Shown here one piece after another: positions 25,370 through 37,407 of a stretch of DNA of 64,000 nucleotides. Numbering within the stretch: position 1 is the stretch's first letter; every line of letters starts with the position of its first letter. The position numbers were made by a program, and so were the translations under genes. Source of the DNA: Struthio camelus (lineage: Eukaryota > Chordata > Aves > Struthioniformes > Struthionidae); contig NC_090967.1 of NCBI RefSeq assembly GCF_040807025.1, forward strand, positions 494,001-558,000, in the 5' to 3' direction. The notes beneath the pieces are model-generated. The model was not told the DNA's origin. It made no database searches and worked only from the letters and a program-made list of their open reading frames with translations.

Positions 25370-25905
25370 GGAGCTCCAGCACCTGGAGCCCGAAGCCCCC
25401 AGCGCACCCCGGGCCCAGGGGGACCCGGTCCGTCGCCAGGGTGCGATGGGGCGAGCGCAGCGCAGCGCCGCGACCGCGGTGGAGCCTCGGCGAGAGCCAG
25501 CCCCGAGGCAAGCTGCCCGGCCGCTTGGGGGGGGGGGGGGGCGCGGGCGCCCCGCCGCCATTTTAGCCGCCCTGAGGGCGGGCAGCGCTGGAGCCGCCAT
25601 GCCGGCGTCGCTCCGGCAGCGGCGAGGCGGGGCGGGGCCGGCCGTGGGGGCGGGGCGGGCCTGGCGGCGCCGTAGCGGCGACGGCACCGGCGAGGGGCGG
25701 CCCACTTCCCCGGCCCTGGTTACCTGCCCCAAGGCCGGGCGGCACTCTGCGCGACGCCTAGCAGCTCCCAGCCGCCATTTTAGCGACTGCAGAGAGGCGC
25801 GGGGGGGGGGGGGGGGGGAGGACGTGATGGCGCGGGCCCCTCCCGCAGGGGGCGCGAGGCGCGGGGGGGAGGCGGCCCCGGGGGGAGGGTCGGAGCTTTT
25901 AGACA
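25370..25905 (-). promoter_or_regulatory. CpG island with YY1-type motifs; likely promoter of the ZFR2-like gene
   Basis: A sharply GC- and CpG-rich block in AT-rich surroundings. It holds two copies of GCCGCCATTTT (25554-25564 and 25771-25781), plus GCCGCCATG near 25593. In reverse these read AAAATGGCGGC, the YY1 core-promoter motif, which normally points along transcription just after the start site. This suggests minus-strand transcription towards the ZFR2-like relic. G-runs of 15 (25527-25541) and 18 (25801-25818) bases interrupt it. Long open frames on both strands here are composition artefacts. No first coding exon was recognised. The link to the pseudogene is inferred from orientation and position. 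Confidence 0.6.
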
Positions 25906-26194
25906 ACTGCGACACGTCTGCAGCGAGCGTTAGGCCGCTGATTACTGATGTGCTATATCGATGTCGTTACATCAATCACCTGTTCTCGACATCCGACACT
26001 GGTGGATGCCGTGAGGCCAGCGTGGTGCCCTGTCTGAGCTGTGGGCGCTGGCTCCCCGCAGGGAGGCAGAGGGGTGGCAGCAGGCTGCCAAAGTGCTACT
26101 TTAAACATCGTTCATGGGGCCTTCCTGGAGCAACTAATCAGTATGCCTGGAAATACATGCCTGAATGGACCTAGAAATCTGTTCAAGATAGATA

Positions 26195-26276
26195 AATATA
26201 TATATAGTATATTATGTAATATATATATAGTCATTTTATATATAGATATACCTATATATCTATATATGAAATGACT
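26195..26276. repeat. TA-rich microsatellite with 20-bp hairpin
   Basis: An (AT)n tract followed by an inverted repeat: arm 26229-26248 pairs with 26257-26276 across an 8-base loop, 20 pairs with a single mismatch (G:T). It is probably slippage-prone microsatellite DNA in the spacer between the two CpG islands. Confidence 0.85.
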
Positions 26277-26469
26277 TTAGTATACCCCAATTGACCACTC
26301 TTGTGGTCAAGGAAAAGATAAAGTAGAGTTATAGCGTTTTATCATAATGACAAAAATGATATAAAAATAAGAAAGCTACTTAAAAGGGCAGGATAAAAAG
26401 AATCTGTGGAGAAGTCTGTCAGAGCCTTCCAAAAAAACGGTCTGGAGCCACCATCCAGGTCATGAAGTC

Positions 26470-26512
26470 CTTAAATGAGTCACTGCCGAACTTCTTAAAT
26501 GAGTCACTGCCG
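26470..26512. promoter_or_regulatory. Tandem duplication carrying two AP-1 (TGAGTCA) sites
   Basis: The 19-base block CTTAAATGAGTCACTGCCG occurs at 26470-26488 and again at 26494-26512, 24 bases apart. Each copy holds a consensus AP-1 heptamer TGAGTCA (26476-26482 and 26500-26506). It lies between the two CpG islands, about 2.8 kb upstream of the ELAVL1 first exon. Enhancer activity is an inference from motif and position only. Confidence 0.55.
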
Positions 26513-28889
26513 GAAGAGCGAACCACAAGGGCTGTGGCTGCTCACACGCCTGCTTTGTGTAGTTAGTGTGACTTGACTAAAGCAAGCAGACCTGCTTTCC
26601 GGTGGACTGCTGATCCTACTGGTAAAGTGCTCTTACATTCTCTACTAAACTCCATCTTAAAACTAATGAGGCATTTTGTCCCTGTTACGTTTCTTAGAAG
26701 GCTCCGCAACACTCTTTCTCCTTTTGTAACCTGCAGTTTCTAGCTGATATTTGCTCATGGCGGTTTGTAACTGTTTGTCCTTGCGGCAGTCACTTCAGTG
26801 CTTCACTTCACATTGTTCATTTTCCTGCCATATGCAAGAACCGAGTCGACAAACCTCTTGCAGGATCACCAAATATAACTCGGTTGGCACTCGGTTTTCA
26901 TGTTTCAATGTAAATCAACGACTAGCCTGACTGAACATACTGTGAAGAGCCAGATGACATTGCATTGCGTCATCGTAAAATGACTTCACCAGGACAACTC
27001 GCTTTACATTTTAAGAAATTCTATGTTATCGTGAAACTTGAAAACCAATGTATTTTCGCAATGAACTGAAACATGGCAACAGAAATTGAATACATTTCAG
27101 CAAAATGAGATCATTCCTTTAAAAAATGACATACAGGTTAGTAGGATAATACCACCCAATTGTCATCATGGTTTTCCATAACACAATGCTCATGATGATA
27201 AATGAAATAATTATATTGAATATGTGCTGCTGTGAATAAAAGTATCAAAGCTCAGTGCAGCAGTTTCATGCCTACAGCCTCAGTTAGAAATCTGAGACCT
27301 ATCTTAGGCCTAAGAACAGGGCCACTTAATTAAAAACTGAATGATACAAGAAAAATGCAAGATACACAGTAACAGAAAGCTGCCATTGATGTGAATGACA
27401 AAATTGAGATATTGTGGCTGGCATGCATAGCATCATGAGCAAATGACAGATGCACAAACATCTTTAATATTTTACGGGGCCTTGAAGGTTATTTCCAGGC
27501 CTGTCAGGCTTGGAATTTACATATAAGGATTCCCCATCTGGCACTGAAAGCTATGGTAAAGACAAAAGAAAATGAATAATAACTCTCTCCAGCGTTTCTC
27601 TTAATGGTTAACCTCTTCAATGGACTCTTGATTTAATGATGGTTCCCATCACCTCCTCTTTGATACCATGTCCTCCATACTATTGCAGAAACTGGCTTGT
27701 TCCTGGGCATCCTGTATGGAAGATTAGCATCCCATATATAACAGCCCTATAACAGGACCACATGATAGGGTTTCTGAAACGGATTTCTGGACAGAAAACC
27801 AGATACCATCAGTGCAACAATGCTGGGAATTTACTATGCAAGGCCTTTGCCAGAGGCAAAATTGGCATCTGTTCCAAGTCAAGGTAGGTAGAGGAAAGAT
27901 ATTTACATTCTGAGCGTGTGATTTTCCATGTGTTCCAGGGTAATTATTACTAGGTACACAGTATTTCCATATGTATACATGCAATGAAATGGCAAAGGAC
28001 ACATACCCTATATGGTTTTGCCATTGTATCTCAAGCGTCCATCCTTCAGACTGTATCTCACTATTTCTAGTCCAGAAAAAGGTATATTAATTTGATTTTA
28101 GAGTCATGTTACTCAGCTAAGTACAACTCCAATTCATGAGTTATCTTTGATAAAATAACATTACACATTTTAGTGCAGCAATACCCTGGTGTTACTTTTT
28201 GGAATATTTGTTCAAAGTTGAGTCCCAAATTTAGATCTTGTCAGGTTATACAGAATTTACAAAGTCTTGCAAATTCACAAGTGAGTCAGGCACAAAACAA
28301 ACTGTTTTGTACCAAGGGTGTTATTGCACAGTACTATGTTAATGACAAAAAGACACTTGTTTCCTGCAGAACAGTGGAATTTTACATTCAAGGACTCTGC
28401 CTGTGCAGTGGAATTAGGTATGGATGCAAGGTATCCATACCTTGCATAGGTATGCCCTTGACTACGAAAAATGTGCTGGGTCTGGATGGAGGGATGAGAA
28501 GAGTTAAGATCATTGCAGAACTTCCTAGAGCATAGAAAAGAGCTGACCACCAGAGCTTGCGCTATAGAGCATTTCTAGCATTTCATTTGCGTAGGAACAA
28601 TTTAATCTCTTAACCAAGAGTCATAAGCATTCCTCTGCACTATTGCTCAGCAAGGCTCCCGTTTCTCTTTGCTGCAGCTGGCACCGTGTCTACATCCACG
28701 GAGAGAGGTGGCCAGCCAGTGGGGAGTCACTGACCGCAGACACCCCAGAGCCTGGGGCTGTCCTGCTTTTGCTAGCTGCTCCAGTCTAGTCTAACTTCTC
28801 CTACAAGGAGAAACTCGTATTTCTCCCTGTGGGAGCACAGCGTGGAAGGATTTGCACAAGGGGATCAATGGAGGCAAGACCCGCATTCC

Positions 28890-29800
28890 CCTAGCTCCTG
28901 GCAGTCACCTCAGCAAGGCCCAGCTGAGCAGGCCGAGGCTGGGGGAGCACCAGCTCGGCAGGCTCCGGGCAGGCCCTGCCTGAAGCCCTGAGCCGTCCCT
29001 GTGGGGGCTCCCTCCAGCCACGCCGCCGGCACCCGCCGCCCCCCGCGGCCAGGAGCTCCCCCTCTCGCCTCCACCCACGCCTGCCCCTGCGGCCGGGCCG
29101 GCTCGGGCCCTGCGCGCCGCCGCCGCCGCCGCAGGCTCCCGCCTCGCCTCAGGCGGGCCCGCGGCGGCGCGCAGAGCCCGACTCCCCGCGCCAGACCGGC
29201 GGCGCCCCTCCCCCACCCGGCGCTCCTCCTCCCCGGCCCGCGCTTGACCGACGGGCCTTCGGGCCAACGGGGCGCCAGACACGTGCGCGCCGCAGCCAAT
29301 GGAGCTCGGCGGGCGGGGCGTGGGCGTGCCCAGCGGCGCTGCGAGCGGCTTGTTGTGCGCGCTGCGGAGCCGTTAGCCTCCCGCTGCTCAGGCCCTGCCG
29401 AGCCGCCGACAGGTGAGGCCTGGCCGGCTCGGGCCGCCTGGGGGCGGCTGGGAAGCCCTACGCGGCTGCCGCGGGGCCGGTGGGGGCAGGAGCGGACCGG
29501 AACGGACCTCGCGGGCCGCGCCAGTGAGGCCAAGGCCTGGCCCTGGGCCTGGGCTTGGGCCTGCGGGGGGAGAGCCGGGGCCTGCGGGTGGGAGGGGCCA
29601 GCCGCAGGGGGAGCGCGGGCCCGGGGCGGGCGAGCGAGCCGGGGCTGCGGCCTGGGGGCGGCGGGGCCGGGCCTGTGGGGCGGTGAGGGCCTGTGTGGGG
29701 TGAATGGGCCCCGGCTGGTGGCTGAGGGGCCTGAGGCCTCTGTGTTCGCGGGCGGTGAGGCCGTGGGTCTCGAAGCCTGGGGCTACTGTTGAGGGAGCCG
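28890..29800 (+). promoter_or_regulatory. ELAVL1: ELAVL1 CpG-island promoter
   Basis: A strong CpG island around the inferred first exon of ELAVL1. Just upstream of the exon are a CCAAT box (29296-29300), a GC box GGGCGGGGCG (29311-29320) and a GC-rich TGGGCGTGCC element (29321-29330). There is no TATA box, consistent with a broad housekeeping-type promoter. The long open frames on both strands in this block reflect high GC and are not genes. Confidence 0.8.
29345..29412 (+). other. ELAVL1: ELAVL1 exon 1 (5' untranslated, inferred)
   Basis: The inferred non-coding first exon. It ends at a consensus donor (GACAG|GTGAGG, intron from 29413), inside the CpG island and about 45 bases past the CCAAT/GC-box cluster. 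The start codon of ELAVL1 lies in the next exon, so this exon holds only 5' UTR. The left boundary (transcription start) is an estimate. No transcript evidence is available here, and another donor in the island is possible. Confidence 0.55.
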
Positions 29801-31696
29801 GCCCTAGGTGGGAGATGCACTGCCTGGGTCTATACCTTGTCTTGGAGGAGTTGTTCTTCCGGTTAATGCTTGTTGTCCTTTATATTTATTTTGTGTGTGT
29901 CTGCAGTAGATATTTTAAATCTCCCACCTTCGATAAGACTGGTGCATTTTTATTGATTGGCAGTATCTGAGGGTGGGCTTCCTAATGTGGACAGCACTTA
30001 CTAACATCAACGCTAATTTTGGCCTGCTAAGAACAAGGTTAGGAAATGCTATGTTAACTGCCTTTGGCCAGAAGAAGTCACAACTAAAGTAGTATCCCAC
30101 TATTGTTAGTGCTGGTGAGAGGTTTTTCAAAGTAGAGCACTTACTCTACTTGGCGATTGAAAGAGGCAAGAATGCGTTAGGGCAGCATTCAGTGGGAGGA
30201 TGTGTGTGAAAAGAGTGTGTGCAGAGGTAGCCTGGAGAAAGGACCACTGAGCTGTGGTGGAATAATTTGTACAGAGGTGAGTATGCTGATGACCATATTC
30301 TGTAATGTTGGGCAGTGGAGTAGCCTTATCTATAAAGGCAGAGGCCTATATCTGAAGTTTGCTGAGAAGGGAAACGTTTAATTCCATGAAGGGCTTATAG
30401 CTTGGATCCTGTGATCCACATATTGAGATGCCTGTGGGAAAATAAGGGAGGGAACAACTAAGAAGGATAGAGATTAATTTATTAATACCTCTTACTAGTA
30501 CTTCTTATTAATGTAACTGGCTACTGACATAATTGAGCACTTCTCTTGATCTCTGTATTTCTCCTCCTTTTTCTCTTTCATTTTATGCCATGAACGTGGA
30601 TGTTGATAGCTCATGTTTTACAACTCCTGCCTCTTTAGCAGTCTGCTGTCCCCCACTACTCATGTTTGAACTACTTTCCTTTCTAGATGTATGTGAACAG
30701 AGTTCTTGCAGACCCATGCCCCTCTCTTTAAAAATGGGGTAATGTCTATATTCTGTATGCTTTATCAAGCCTATATGAGACGTTTTCATCAACTCTTGGA
30801 CTTCCAGTGACTCTTGGGTGTGGGGGGGAGGGGTGTCTGTACCATGTGATAGTAAAGCCTAATTCCCTGAGCCTTCTGAGTCTGTGCAGCATGCTGCGTT
30901 ACTCTATGGCCATGCTAGATTTGGTTTTGAAGCAGTATAAGTGCTTGTGTGATGCTGCAAATGAGTTGTGTGGCTTCATGTTTAAAAGTGTTCAGCAGTT
31001 CTGACTTAAAGAACTCCTATTACCTGCCCCTGCAGTATGCTATCCACTCAATTTGGTTGGAATGAGAACAGGGACATCTTAAGCTGGTGTTGTGGTTAAG
31101 TATATTGTATAGTGAATTCTTGACTTTAGTTATTTAGCCCTGATATGAGTGGGATAAATGTGGTTATACTGCTTTCCCATGTGGGATGTCTCATGCAGTG
31201 CCAGGTTTGTGGGAGCAATAGTAGTAGTATTAAGAACAGTCTAAGTGGAAATACCAATATTGTATATAACATCTTTCTTAACTTGATCGCTTTTGTTGAA
31301 TTTGGCTAGTTGTTGATGTCAGCTTACCATGAGCTGTGACCTAAGCTCCTAGTTCAAGCACTCTATTTTCTACTTGCTATTTCTTGCATATTCTGTTACT
31401 TATTTTCTCCTGAAAAAAATCTCTTGACCTGCCAGTGACATGTTGATTTTTCTTTTAAAATCTGTTTCTTTAAGCCCTTACATGAGCCTGCTTTGTTCCT
31501 GAAGGGTTGGTCTCTTTAATGTTTGTTGCTTGTTTGTCACAAGGCCTCTGTGAATTGATTACAGTAAAATGTTATTAGATATTGCATGGAGTGTGTGTCT
31601 TGTGGATAAGCTACTTGTAAAGATGACAGACTGTTTGCTAGTTAAAAAAAACCTCAAGCTTGCTGTACTTGCACACTTAAAGATATTTGGAAATGC

Positions 31697-31731
31697 AAAA
31701 AAACAAAAAAACAAAAAAAACAAAAAAACCC
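31697..31731. repeat. A-rich (AAAAAAC)n-type microsatellite
   Basis: Runs of six to eight A separated by single C, in ELAVL1 intron 1. Simple-sequence DNA only. Confidence 0.8.
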
Positions 31732-34700
31732 ACAGCTATCTCTTAGCTCTATAGAAAAAGCAAGGAAATTAGCTTCCCTCTAATTTAAGCATTTGGAAGC
31801 TATGACATGGTCCCAGCATAAGAGAGGTGTTAAATTTTGCTTTCTACTAAAAATTGGTCAGGGCATTTTTCCTGATTGAACTGCAATTCTCTGATCTAGG
31901 TACCTGCAAGCTTCAAACTGCTGGCTTAAATGATACATTTGATTATACAACCTCATTATATGTAGGTGATGTATGCAAAAATATATTTTTAAGCTTCTTT
32001 TGTTCTTGTTTTTCTTTTTTGAGGAGGGGGATAGGGTAGAAATAAGCTATGCTGAGAAGACAGAGGATTGCTTTTCTTGTGTGTGCACATGCGTGCATTT
32101 TTTTTACTCATATTGCTAGTAGCAGTGACATAGTGAAAATAAATAATAACTTCCCTCTTACCCAGTGCTTCCTTGGCCTCCTTGTAGGAGAGCAGTAGCA
32201 AGTGTTGGCCCCTCGTCAAGCCTTCAGAGATGGATTTCCAGCTATTTGTGTTCTGCTGGTGCTACCTGTTTGATACTGTCTGCTTCCATTACTTCTCTTG
32301 CCTTCCTGTTCCAGCAAAGTGGAAGTACCAGCTGCTAATCCAAGGATGAATTGAATCGTAGTGGGGGGTGTCAGAATGTGTCTGGAAACCATTGTTCTTG
32401 TGCTCTCTTCTCATCTTCTGGAAATATGTGCATAGGAGAGGCATTCTTTCCTTGAGTGTTTTCTTTCCAGCACAGTTCTTGGTCTCCAGATTTTTTTTTT
32501 TTGAGGCCAAAAAAAATTAGCCAGAGGCAGTGACTGGTCAAACAGTCTGATGCTGTCTAGAACAAGGAAAGTGGTTGATTTCTTTTATTGATGTCAGTTT
32601 GTAGTAAACCTGTCCTTTATAAAATACTGGTACAGAAGGTAGTCTCAGCCAGAAATAGTTGTCCAGCTCTATCTTTTCTGCTCAAGAACTCCATTATGTT
32701 AACAATCAGAATCTTTGACCCGGTGACAGAACAACTGTGGAAAGTATTGAAGTGAAGCTCTGAGCACAGTTTTATAGCCTACTCTCTCATGTCTAACTAT
32801 TAACCTTGAAAGATGGGGAAATCTGAGATCTAGCTGCAGTTTGTTTAGTATCTTAGTTGCGTAATTTCAAGTTGGCCCTTGTTTATAGACATCAAGCAGA
32901 GATGATTTGGGAGGCCCTGAGTCTTCCCTTCACGTTGAAGCAGAGGTGGATGACAATTATGGCCAGTTCTTACCTGTTTTCTGGCAGCACCCTAAATTTG
33001 GTTAATTTTTATTCCTGTGAATTGAGCCTAGTTCATCAGACTGATGGTAAAATGAGGTCGTTCCTCAGAAAATGGTTCTGGCTTTCCAAGCTGCATTTTA
33101 TTTTTTGGCCTTGAATGCTTATATCTCTGAACAGCAGTATAAGCATTGCCAAAAACACTTACCTTGATGTTGTCAGTTTCTGGACGTGACTAAAAAAACC
33201 GAAGAGAAGTGTTTAAAACTTTTTTTAAACAACCTGATCATTAAAGATATGTAAAACAACATTGTTAAAAATCAAGTGGTGACAGTTATGATTTATCAGA
33301 TAACTAATACATTTAATATTTGTTTTCAAAGTTATATATATTAAAAACTTAAAATCTGTTGTAGTAGAAATTGTGCATTTAGCATATAGAAATAAAGTTT
33401 GTTGAAATGACATGAAATGATTTTAGTAGCAGCCTTTTCTAAGGTTATGGAGCACTCTTTCTTCCCTCCCTGAACTGAGAAAACTCTTGAGACCTTAAAC
33501 TTAGTCAGCCTAAGGGGAAAAAGAGAAATGTCTTTATCCCAGGAGCAGAAAAGGAGCACAGAACTGATAAAAGGATGAGATCCACTAACTCAAATTTTGT
33601 TTCCACTTGGCAGTCCTTCAATCTATTCAGTTGCCTTGATTCACAAACAGAACTTAAACATTAGTATAAAAGGAATGTAACATATACATGCGAATTAATG
33701 TAAGCAACTGTGGCTCAATACTAGGAATTTTAGTATACAAAAACCATTCTGGCTAGCTCAAATGCCAAACTTATGCGAAGGCTACCTTTTTAAAATATGT
33801 CAGCAGGCTGATCTTTATGATGTAAGGAGAATAAAAGGAGAATAGGGTAGCAGCGTAACTTAGGGAAAGGACCCTACGATGCCTCTCTTGCTTTTAACTT
33901 CTCATGTGTATGCAAGCGTCATGATTGAAAACTCAGGAAAATGACTGTCCCAAGGAAACGTATGATTTGTACTCATTAAATGTTATAGCTGCTAATCGGC
34001 CTAAGCATTACAAGCAAGACTGTGAGATCCAGATTCTTCCTTAGTGGTCATGGACTTTGCTGTTACCAAAAAGCAGGCATCTCTCGGGCACAGTACCTCA
34101 TCTCTAAATTACTTCTATTCATATGGAAAACTTAAGCCTGATGCTATACTTTTGTCATGTACACATTGAAATAATCTGATAAGGCTGAAGCCTGTAACTG
34201 AGATCCAAATTGAGATTTTGAAGTTTGTGGCCCCCTCTCCATGTGCAAAGGAGAAGGATCTAGATCAAGAAGTTAGACGAGAAGTGTTCAGGCTGTGGAG
34301 CCCTGGAAGACTTATTTCTTTTCAGGGAGATATGTAGGCCTAATGAAGCTGTATTTTACTGCTGCGGCTTCTGAGGTGAAAATTATTCTATTCCTTACAG
34401 TGATTTCTAAGGAGGCAGCATGTTTTTTTCCCTCCAGTCTGTCTCTTTGCCTTGATAAATTCTTGCTTCTCAGTCCTGTCCTGACAGCTGGCTGTGAAAC
34501 AGTCTGGCCATGCTAAAACCTGTTGGTTTGCTCTTGCAAACAGTCTCTTGGAACAGTTAAAATGAGTAGAGGCTTTCTGAAGGCCCTTTAGGAAGGAAGA
34601 GCTTCAGCTGAAGTTACTGTACTTGAGGCTTTTTATTTCTTTTAGAATGTCTTTTTTTGTGTGCGTGTGGCATTGTTTTTGGCGTATGTTCAAACCTGGA

Positions 34701-37324
34701 CATCTCAGCAGCTCTGCCTCTGGCATCTGTGTGGATTGGTTTGGCACTTCCCTTAATGTAGTAGTGTCCTTTTTGTTCTATTTCAGGTATGATCTCCAAG
34801 GAAGACTGCTCAGCAGCTTCAAAACTTGAGTGGTAGAACAGTGTCCAAGACAGATAGCCAAGTTTGTTGTTTGCTTCTGAGTCAACCATGACTTGTGGGT
34901 AGGCATGTCAACAAATATCATCCATGCTTTGAAGAAACAAGAGGAGGTCTCTTTGTAGAGCCCTGAAGTTCTCCTTGAAGCACCTCAGGAAGATCCTTGA
35001 GATCAGACAGTGCATTTAAGAATAAACCCTTGAAACTGAAGTATGAGTTGGTCAAGACGGCTCACCAGCAGAACTCTGTCAACATCATTTGTTGCAATGC
35101 AGGATACTTTTTCACTCAGAAGTGTTAAATCTAACAGCCAACTTCATCAGTTGATGAAGGTAGCTCTGACCTTCTTGTGTTCAGCACAGCCAGTGTTAGT
35201 GTTTACCTGTGGAACTGCAGTGCTATGTAGCCTTCCTCCAAGGCTTAGTTGTCTATATTGTTGTATACGTCGATATAGTTGTCTAACTATATTGTATGAA
35301 TGAGGATAGGCCAGTCGCTGGAGTGATTAAGAGCTGCTGCCTGGGTTTTAATGAAGCTGATAACTGCTGGCATGAAGGAACACTGAACTCATGACTCTTG
35401 AGAGAATTTCATGTCCTCTTAGGTTCTGCAGTAGCTGAAGTACTTGTATTTTCATCTATAATCTGTTCAGGTGTCTGCATTCCAATTTGTGTTATCCCAG
35501 TAGTGGTCGAATACCTTTGGGGAACTATAGGGAAAGTCCTGGTCTTGAAGGCAGGCAGTTATCTTTCTTGAGGATGTTCCTATTTTAGGTTATTGCCTCA
35601 GGTTCTTGTAGGAAGAAGAAAACCTCTCACAGTGAAAGACATTAATGGTATTATATCCTAGAATCCTAGATGGAGATTCTGAGTTTTGTTGGAAGTAGCA
35701 GTTATTGGTCTGTTGCAAGAACTGTTTGTGTCCTTTTAAGCCTTCTGGACTAAGGATTTTGTGAAGCTTTGAGAGATGATCTTCATGGTAAATACAGTGT
35801 TCCCTAAGAAATACAGGGGAGCTTTTAAATCCAGTCCCTGAGAATGCAGACCCTGCTATTGTTGAATGGGCAGTCTTTATAGCAGGTAATAAAGTGCTGG
35901 GCTATGCGAGTTTGAGGACCTCCAAAATAATGCGATACATGGTTCCTGTTGGCTGCTCTGTGCATTCTTGGCCTCTTAAGTTTGTGGGCATCTTGCATAA
36001 GGAAGAAAAAGAAAGCTGCCCTTTAAAACAAATTTCTAGAGAGGAGTGTTGTTGTTTTTTTGTTTAGATAAATTCTCATTTTATGAACATTACGACAATA
36101 GAAGTTAGTTGTTAAGATTTCCTTTTTTTCAGGACCTGGAACAGAAGGTGTTTTTGGGAAGGTTACGAAGTACTTAGCCAGCCTCATTACAAGTAGTCTT
36201 TCCAAATGGAGCTGTTAAACCTTCTTTCCTTCCTTGTCCTTCCACAGAGTATGTAAGTGCATTCATACTTCTGATTTATGTGAAAGTGGATTGACAGGTA
36301 TCATTTAATGAAGTTACAGGTAGAAATTAGTTTCAAGGCCTGAATTCTGATCTCTTTGGTATATCTGTTGATGTTTGATTATTCCTTCTTTGACAGGTTG
36401 AGAAAGATCAGGAGGTTCCCTGTATTTAATCCCTTGACGTATTTCAGTGGGAGCAGAATTAAAGATTTCTAATGTAATTTTGCTGATCTTAGCCATACTG
36501 ACCATTTGATACTCCCTTTTTCTTTTGGGGAATTCTTTTTAGTATATCAATGATAGCAGTTCTTTAGGAGCTGTTTTTATTCTCACTGGCACAAGGTCTG
36601 TTAACCACCAGTGGAGGAAGTGGTGTCCCACTAACTTCCAGGATGGCCAGAAAAATATGTATTCATCTTGTAGTAGCTTCTGTAAATGTTTGGTGAAAGA
36701 TAGGAGGCAAGGAGCATCTTCGCTTTCAGTACTCTGCTCCTTTACCTCTGTTCTACTACTCCTTTATCATTTCCCCCATGCTTTGTTACTGGTATCCTGA
36801 CAAACGTTTTTTGTGGGCCTTTATGGAAGGGCTTCCTGTAATTTTTTTCTAATGTCTGAAGAAAAGCAGATGGAAGACTTCCTTCACAGTTCTAATTGCT
36901 TCTGAATCAACAATGCCTTAGGCACTCCTTGTTTATCACAGGGAAATATAGATGGTAATTATTACAGACGGTTGAGATTAGAAACTGTGGTAAAATGATT
37001 TAAAGTTGATAGCTGCTTGCCAAACTCCTGTCAGTTTTGCTTAATGCCAGATGTAAGTCTGGTATCTTGCCATTATAGTGTGCCTTGGAATTCTCTATGC
37101 TTGGTATCCATCTGTGGTGCCTCCTCTTTCAGGCAGCTGTTGTGGATACCTTGTATTTGGAAGATAATGAAAATAGATTTGGAATTCTTTGTTTTTGGAA
37201 GAGATTAGTATGTATAGCAACTTTAAACTTGGCAAGAGAAGAATCTTGGCATCAGCAAGGATTTGTGTTGTATCTTGGGCAAACTTGGTTGAGCGTGAGA
37301 GAAATTTGAACCTTCATTGTGAAG

Positions 37325-37407
37325 AGTTAGAATATTTAGTAAGCAAAGGAAGAAGCATTGTTTTTTTTTTTCTAACTGTACTATATTGCTTACTAAATAT
37401 TCTAACT
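37325..37407. repeat. Perfect 22-bp inverted repeat (long hairpin) in ELAVL1 intron 1
   Basis: The arm AGTTAGAATATTTAGTAAGC plus two bases (37325-37346) is exactly complementary to 37386-37407, across a 39-base loop rich in T. The transcript of either strand could form a 22-bp stem. A direct repeat TTCTAACTGTA at the loop/right-arm border suggests the palindrome arose by a template-switch replication error. Function is unknown. Confidence 0.9.

Larger units (their letters stand above)
25906..28889. other. Spacer between the two CpG islands; no gene recognised
   Basis: Contains the TA-rich hairpin, the duplicated AP-1 block and a 24-bp palindrome at 28424-28447 (11-bp arms ATGCAAGGTAT, 2-base centre). 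No coding exon was seen. Upstream regulatory elements of ELAVL1 or the left promoter would be expected here. Confidence 0.5.

Noticed and set aside
25446..26174. 242-codon + strand open frame (and 193-codon minus frame) in the left CpG island
   Set aside because: Composition-driven: GC-rich with G-runs, open on both strands, no recognisable domain, and continues into AT-rich DNA without splice logic.
28905..29820. Several 90-263 codon open frames in the ELAVL1 CpG island
   Set aside because: Arg/Ala/Gly/Pro-rich translations on both strands are expected from CpG-island DNA; no family was recognised.
34786..34830. Possible alternative exon after CTATTTCAG in ELAVL1 intron 1
   Set aside because: An acceptor-like signal alone; no coding frame, no matching donor, and none needed to explain the gene.
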